The notes under the pieces are model-generated. The model did not search any database and was not told the DNA's origin. It saw nothing but the letters and a program-made list of their open reading frames with translations. This document shows positions 57,761 through 64,000 of a DNA stretch of 64,000 bases, piece by piece. Every line of letters begins with the position of its first letter. Within the stretch, counting starts at the first letter, position 1. Source of the DNA: Hortaea werneckii (lineage: Eukaryota; Ascomycota; Dothideomycetes; Mycosphaerellales; Teratosphaeriaceae); contig JBAOKB010000185.1 in the NCBI GenBank assembly GCA_037044905.1, positions 248,001 to 312,000 of the forward strand, given 5' to 3'. The translations under genes and the position numbers were made by a program.

Positions 57761-60700
57761 ATGGCAGTCTCTCCCTACACCGAGGCGGGAGATACGTCGA
57801 AGCCAGTAAAGCGGATACGATGGGCCACCCAACGAGTAACCGGCCGGAAAGCATCGCAGAAGCGGAAGAGTATATTCGCGCGCCATGGCAGTAAAAGGGT
57901 GGCGGACGAGAAGAAGAGGGAGAGCGATGGGACAGACCCGGACTTGCAGAAGTCGGAGACGGACGGCGTGGACGAGGAAGAGAAGCCGGCAGGACGATCG
58001 GTCTACGTCAACATCCCTCTACCAGACTCTGCACGAGACGAAGACGGGAAACCGAAACAGAATTTCAGCCGGAATAAAATCCGGACAGCAAAGTATACCC
58101 CCATCAGCTTCATACCCAAGAACTTGTGGCTGCAATTCCACAACGTGGCCAACATTTATTTCTTGTTCGTTGTTATTCTCTCTGTAGGTACACATCATCT
58201 GCACATTCCAGAGCATGGTACTGATGTGATGGCAGTTCTTCTCCGTTTTTGGAGTGGACAATCCCGGTCTAGCCGCCGTTCCCCTTATTGTCATCGTTGT
58301 CGTGACCGCCATCAAAGACGCCATAGAAGACTGGCGACGGACCGTACTAGATACTCAAATCAACAATGCTCCTGTACATCGGCTAGTTGACTGGAACAAC
58401 GTCAACTGCGCGGAAGAAACCATTAACCCCTGGCGAAAATTCAAAAAGGCGAACACGAGATTGATCTTGGCTCTGTGGCAAGCATGGAAGGGCTATCGGG
58501 AGAAGAAGCAGAAGAAGCCACAGAACGGCAAGGGATACGCTGAGCGTGCTCTCGACGAGAACCCGGCCGAGGAGGACATGGTGCAGCGTCGTATGAGTGC
58601 GCTTACAGACCAACTGGACGCAGAGGAGATTGGCGAGGATGCGAACGGCGACGTCGAAATGACGCCTGTCCCGTCACCTCGTAAGCAGAGCACTGTCGAC
58701 GGCGAGGCCATTGAGGAGCTCGACAACCGTGCGCCGCCTCCAAAGGATGCGAAACAGAGCCTGGAAGTTCCACAGATGCGAAGCAACTCGGCAAGCCGGC
58801 TGAGGCGCCTCCGTTCAAGAGGTTCTACGGCAGCCTGATTGATCCGACCGTGGAGAGCCCAGAGAAGGCCAGATTTAAAAAAGACTACTGGAAAAATGTC
58901 CAGGTTGGTGATTTTGTCCGGTTGTACAACAATGAAGAGATTCCGGCCGACGTCATGTTACTTGCAACTAGCGATCCAGACGGGGCATGTTATATCGAAA
59001 CGAAGAGCTTGGATGGCGAGACAAATTTGAAGGTGCGTAATGCACTACACTCTGGTGTTCACGTCAAGCGTGCCAGGGACTGTGAGAGAACGGCTTTCAC
59101 CCTCGAATCCGAACCACCACATGCGAATCTCTACGCTTATTCTGGCGTTGTGAGATGGAACCAAAAGGACGTCAAGCACCCCGAACTTCCACCGAAGGAG
59201 ATGGCAGAGCCTGTCGGAATCAACAACATGCTGCTCCGTGGCTGCACTCTTCGCAACACGCAGTGGGTTGTCGGAATTGTGGCGTTTACCGGCGAGGACA
59301 CCAAGATCATGCTTAACTCTGGCATCACGCCTAACAAGCGGGCCAAAATTTCCAAGGACCTTAACTGGAACGTCATTTACAATTTCATCATCCTCTTCAT
59401 CATGTGTCTTGTCGCAGGCATCGTGGAAGGCTGGACCTGGGGCAAAGGAGACGAGTCGCTGGACTACTTTGAATATGGGGGTTACGGCAGTTCGCCAGCA
59501 ATGAATGGCTTCATCACCTTCTGGGCTGCGCTCATCTTGTTCCAGAACTTGGTTCCGATTTCGCTTTACATTTCGCTCGAAATCATTCGGACTGCCCAGG
59601 CCTTCTTCATCTATTCGGATGCCTACATGTACTACGAGAAGCTGGATTACCCTTGCACGCCCAAGTCCTGGAATATTTCCGATGACTTGGGACAGATTGA
59701 GTATGTCTTCTCTGACAAGACCGGCACATTGACACAGAACGTCATGGAGTTCAAGAAGTGCACAATCAACGGCCACCCTTACGGCGAAGCGTATACTGAG
59801 GCCCTGGCTGGTATGCAGAAACGCCAGGGTATCAACACGGATGAGGAGGGTGCACGGGCAAGGGCGCAGATCGCCGAGGATAGGGTTCTGATGTTGAAGA
59901 ACATGCGCCAAATCCACGATAACCCATACCTGGTGGACGACGAATTGACGTTTGTTGCGCCAGACTATGTCGCAGATCTGGGTGGGGAGAGCGGCAAGGA
60001 GCAGAAGGAAGCATGTGAGCAGTTCATGCTAACACTGGCGCTTTGCCACACTGTTATCACCGAACGTCATCCCGGCGACCCACCGCGGATCGAATTTAAG
60101 GCCCAAAGTCCTGACGAGGCAGCGTTGGTTGCGACTGCGAGGGACTGTGGCTTCACGGTCATGGGAAGGAACGATGACAGCGTCATCGTCAATTGTCTTG
60201 GCGAAGAGAGGGAGTACACCGTCTTGAATACTTTGGAGTTCAACAGCGCCAGGAAGAGGATGAGTGCGATTATACGCATGCCGGATGGGAAGATCATTCT
60301 GCTCTGCAAGGGGGCGGATTCGATCATCTATTCTCGTCTAAAGAAGGGTGAGCAGCCGCAGCTGCGAAAAGAGACCGCGGAACACCTTGAGATGTTCGCC
60401 AGAGAGGGCCTACGAACGCTGTGCATTGCGATGCGTGAGTTGGACGAAGACGAGTACCAGCGGTGGAACGCTGAGCACGATCTCGCCGCAGCTGCTGTCC
60501 AAGACCGTGAAGACAAGCTCGATGCGATCTCTGACCAAATTGAGCGTGAGCTCACTCTTCTGGGCGGTACAGCCATTGAGGACAGGTTGCAAGACGGTGT
60601 GCCGGATGCCATCCAGCTTCTTGCGCAGGCTGGTATCAAGCTGTGGGTGCTCACTGGCGACAAGGTTGAGACAGCCATCAACATCGGTTTCTCGTGCAAC

Positions 60701-62522
60701 TTGCTGGAAAACGACATGGATCTCATCGTTCTCAAGGCCGAAGATGAGAGTTTGGATGCGTGTGAGGCGGAGCTTGATAAACAGCTTGCCGTGTTTGGAA
60801 AGCATGGTACCGATGACGAGCTGAAAGCTGCAAGGAAGAATCACGAACCGCCTGCGCCTACGCACGCCTTGGTCATTGACGGAGACACGCTTAAGCTCAC
60901 GCTTGATGACAGGTTGAAGCAAAAGTTCCTTCTCCTGTGCAAGGAGTGTCGGTCAGTACTCTGCTGTCGCGTGAGTCCTTCGCAGAAGGCTGCAGTAGTG
61001 AACATGGTGAAGCACGGATTGAATGTCATGACCCTGTCGATCGGAGATGGAGCCAACGATGTTGCTATGATCCAAGAAGCCGATGTCGGTGTGGGTATCG
61101 CTGGTGAAGAAGGTAGACAAGCCGTCATGAGTTCAGACTACGCCATCGGGCAGTTCAGATTCTTAACCCGGCTGATGCTGGTCCATGGACGATGGGACTA
61201 CAGAAGAGTGGCAGAGATGATCGCCAACTTTTTCTACAAGGTACGCTGGTGCGACTACGCTTGGAACGAAAGGGATATGCTGACTATTTGCAGAACGTTG
61301 TCTGGACTTTCTGCCTCTTCTGGTATCAGATCTACACCAACTTCGACATTTCGTATATCTTCGACTACACCTACGTTCTGCTGTATAACCTGGCCTTCTC
61401 CTCACTTCCGGTCATTTTTATGGGCATTCTGGACCAGGATGTCGACGACAAGGTCTCCTCGCCGTTCCGCAGCTCTACCGCCGCGGTATTGAAAGGCTGG
61501 AGTGGACTCAGGTCAAATTCTGGATTCACATGATTGACGGCCTCTACCAGTCCATCATTTGCTTCTTTTTTACGTACCTTGTCTTCGAACCAGCCACATT
61601 CGCCACCGAGAGCGGCAGGAGCGTCAGTGACTACAAACGGATGGGTGTTTACATTGGACATCCGGCCGTCTTTGTGGTCAATTTCTACATTCTGCTTAAC
61701 ACTTATCGGTGGGACTGGTTCATGGTGCTAATCACGGCCATCTCTATCCTGCTGATCTTATTCTGGACCGGTGTTTACACGGCCTTCACTAGCAGTTTTA
61801 CGTTTTACGAAGCTGCTCCGCAGGTCTATGGACAACTGTCGTTCTGGGTCACCTTCTTGCTTACCATTATCGTATGCTTAGCTCCCAGATTTTCCGCCAA
61901 GGCATTCCAGAAGATGTATCTGCCGTACGACGTCGACATTGTCCGCGAGCAGATCCGCCAGGGCAAGTTCGACTACCTGAACCAAGCGGGTCCGGCAGAA
62001 AACGCTGCCGAGATGGATAAGGCGGGATCAACCTCCTCCAGCGAAAATTCCAAGCCCATAGACAAGAAGATCCCACACGAGCATGCCATGTCGGAAGACA
62101 TGCGGCCAATCTACCCACCGTCAGTGGCTCCGACAGCGACGACGCATAACGCGCGAAGTCAGAACGGCAGCGACGGTACTGACTATACGGGCCATAGTAT
62201 CGACCGCGCATTCCCACCCGCCTACTCCGGCAGCTCCCCCGTCGCCCCGGCCCCGCCAGCTTTCAACGTCGAAGACACGGAGCCCGCGCCTGCCGCCGCC
62301 CGTCCTAGCATGGACCGGCCGCGCCCGTCCTTCGACCGCTTACGCTCCAGTATGGATCGGACGCGGCCCTCGTTCGAGGCCAGCAGGGATTTCACCTCCG
62401 CCGCCTACTTGTCCCGCGTCGAGAGCAGCCAGTCCCGCGGCGAACGGCCCAGGGATGTCGGCGGGCAGCAGACCCGGGAATCGAGTCGGAGAAGGGACGT
62501 TAGCGATGATCTTTTGTCTTGA
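57761..62522 (+). CDS. dnf1: P4-ATPase phospholipid flippase, Dnf1/Dnf2 type
   Basis: Exon 1 is 57761-58183, exon 2 from 58236, and the last exon from 61294 (donors GTAGGT and GTACGC). About 1,520 aa. Visible motifs: LDGETNLK (actuator), PISLYISLEIIRTAQAFFIY (TM4), DKTGTLTQN with the phosphorylated Asp, KGADSIIYSRL, and GDGANDVAMIQEADVGVGI. Ten membrane segments fit; the tail is Ser/Pro/Arg-rich. At 58681-58775 a frame change is solved either by a 95-nt intron (GTAAGC...CACAG) or by a one-base loss. Near 61454-61460 the frame shifts between DQDVDDKVS and LAVPQLYRRGIERLEW; one missing C in a C-run explains it. Role: inward lipid flipping at plasma membrane/endosomes, polarity and endocytosis. 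Confidence 0.93.
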
Positions 62523-63693
62523 GAGAGCGAGCGAGTCAAAGCGAGAGGCAAAAGCGGACGGCCTTTGGTCATGCGTGATGGAAGTTTGGCTTGGAATGCC
62601 TGAAGGCACACACACACAGAGAGAGAGAGAGGAACAGAGAAGAAAAAGCGGGGGAAAAGGTTGAAAACCCATCCCCCTTGTATATAACGACCACGCGCCT
62701 CGAGGCTCCTTGAGAGCAATTTTGTTCTTTGTTTTTTTATTTTTTTATCCGGGTTCCTGGTTCCGAGGAGAAAAGGAGTCACGATTCGGCGTTCATTAAT
62801 AGGGCGAAGTGCGTTGGGGGGTTTGCGGGTTATGGTTTGCCGTTGGCGAAAGGGGAGCAGGAAATGGTGGGTAGACTTTTGTTTTTGGCTCTTGGGGTGT
62901 GCGAGAAAGGGAGGGAGGGAGGAAGGGAGGGCAGTGAAGCGCTACGGCGCCTTTAAAAGGCAACAATGAATTTTTTCTTGATTTTTTTTTTGGATGTTGC
63001 GGTTTCCTTGAATGTCTTGCTTTCCATCTTCTTATGTTTCCTCTGTTGGCTACTCCGTTGAAATCTTCTTTGCTCTTTGCGTGGGGCTTAATCCCTTGCA
63101 GGTTGAGCATTAGGAAAAGCCGAGTCCGGGACTGGAAATACCTGCGCTGCTGTGCCTAGACCCTTTGCAGCGTAGTCGATTTATGAAGAAATGTCGGTCC
63201 TGCTCTTGATGTGGCAGAGGGCTCGCAATGGTCACGTGTCTTGTCTTGTTCAAGAAGATGCAGGTGGTCCGATCGAGGCAATGTATCCATATGCCTGGGT
63301 AATGGACATCTCGGTCTGCAAAAGGGGGGCAAAGTGTAGCTTGGGAGTGCCACGTCTGGCGTCAGCAAGTTCAGCTTTTGTCAAAAAACATACATTCTTT
63401 CTAATTTTCTAGGATTCAACTCATTGCTGGGTCTTCCGCTTCTGGCTCAGAGAAGCAAGAACAGATGCTTAACGTCTCAGCCGGCGGAATACTACCACCG
63501 TAGCTAGCCACACGAAAATCATACTCATCAGCCATAGTATCGCCCGTATCTCCCCGGCATCATACGGCTCCTTCACATTGAACCCATCAATGCCTTTCTC
63601 CAATCCACCACTCCGCCCAACATCACCACTCCGCCCAACATCACCACTCCGCCCAACATCACCACCCCGCCCAACATCACCACCGCTCCCAAG
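62523..63693. other. convergent spacer between dnf1 and the thioesterase
   Basis: The dnf1 3' region has (CA)/(GA) runs near 62610-62632 and a T-rich run near 62730-62745. The right part, 63469-63693, is an open frame continuing in phase after the thioesterase stop codon (see repeat entry and findings). No other gene is seen. Confidence 0.5.
63606..63690. repeat. 18-bp tandem repeat next to a stop codon
   Basis: About 4.7 copies of an 18-bp unit (CACCACTCCGCCCAACAT), nearly perfect in the first three and with single changes in the last two. On the minus strand, in phase with the thioesterase gene, it would code for repeats of G-D-V-G-R-S. Confidence 0.92.
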
Positions 63694-64000
63694 TCACGAA
63701 CCGCTCCCACCCGCCAACGGCTTATCCCCGACCTCCGGAATCCTCTCCATCAGATACTTCTCCAGATCATCAATCTCCTGCGGCGCCGCCGAATGCACGA
63801 GGCCCGGGTACGTCCTAAAATCCACCTTCCAGCCCCACTCCTGCAGCTTGGCCGCCGTCTGCTGTCCCCACTCGTACCGCACAATGGGATCGCTGTCCCC
63901 ATGCCCCATGAAGATGCCCGTGTCCTTATTCGGACTCTCGGCCGGCACGAGACTCTGCACTTTGTCCCGCAGCAGGAGGTAGGAACTCAGGCCGAAGAAC
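63694..64000 (-). CDS. acyl-protein thioesterase 1, C-terminal part
   Basis: The gene enters from the right edge; only the last ~101 codons are present. It shows GLSSYLLLRDKVQSLVP, then the catalytic Asp in GHGDSDPIVRYEWGQ and the catalytic His in YPGLVHSAAPQEIDDLEKYL, the end of the alpha/beta-hydrolase fold of APT1/lysophospholipase. The Ser elbow lies outside the window. Role: depalmitoylation of cytosolic proteins. The stop is TGA followed by C, and the frame stays open for 74 more codons beyond it. Confidence 0.9.
   Translation of the reverse strand, partial: FFGLSSYLLLRDKVQSLVPAESPNKDTGIFMGHGDSDPIVRYEWGQQTAAKLQEWGWKVDFRTYPGLVHSAAPQEIDDLEKYLMERIPEVGDKPLAGGSGS

Noticed and set aside
1..64000. 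CRISPR array, bacterial operons or a biosynthetic gene cluster
   Set aside because: Spliced fungal genes throughout; no spacer-repeat pattern and no backbone synthase gene.

Overview
The window looks like a nuclear contig from a filamentous ascomycete (Pezizomycotina). Genes carry short GT-AG introns of about 48-140 nt with CTAAC-like branch sites. The gene set includes an AreA/NIT2 GATA factor, a FlbC-type two-finger C2H2 regulator, the DASH subunit Hsk3 and Cbp4. A Dothideomycete is my best guess, but this cannot be settled from the window.

Layout. 0.7-22.3 kb is gene-dense: an unknown mitochondrial-like protein, eIF1A, the WASP homologue Las17, a Pho85-type CDK, Cbp4, an unknown basic/acidic protein, XPF/Rad1, a small membrane protein, Hsk3, an Asp-nucleophile alpha/beta hydrolase, a zinc-free MDR reductase and the NDR kinase Dbf2/SidB. 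23.6-26.6 kb is the areA gene. 30.3-31.3 kb is a dienelactone hydrolase with an apparent frameshift. 31.5-42.6 kb is gene-poor. It holds an intron-containing tRNA-Lys(UUU), a partial inverted copy of that tRNA gene, and a duplicated module of two degenerate minisatellites whose two copies flank an orphan SF1-helicase fragment. 42.6-64.0 kb is gene-dense again: FlbC-like factor, divergent eL24/eL14 genes, alpha-NAC (egd2), ATP synthase subunit d, a disrupted ankyrin gene, an HhH-GPD glycosylase, uS14, a Dnf-type P4-ATPase and, cut by the right edge, an acyl-protein thioesterase.

Themes. Translation is served by eIF1A, eL24, eL14, uS14, alpha-NAC and tRNA-Lys. Mitochondrial energy is served by Cbp4 and Atp7. 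Polarity, mitosis and septation are served by Las17, Pho85-like CDK, Hsk3, Dbf2 and Dnf flippase. DNA repair is served by XPF and the glycosylase. Regulation of nitrogen use and conidiation is served by areA and the flbC-like gene. These are scattered housekeeping genes, not a pathway cluster.

Points for a second look: (1) the A-array/junction/B-array module present twice around the helicase fragment; (2) an open frame after the TGA of the thioesterase, in leaky TGA-C context, encoding hexapeptide repeats and a tail-anchor-like segment; (3) several one-base frame breaks in conserved genes, mostly at short homopolymers, which look more like sequence errors than decay; (4) a uS14 that has lost three of four zinc cysteines.
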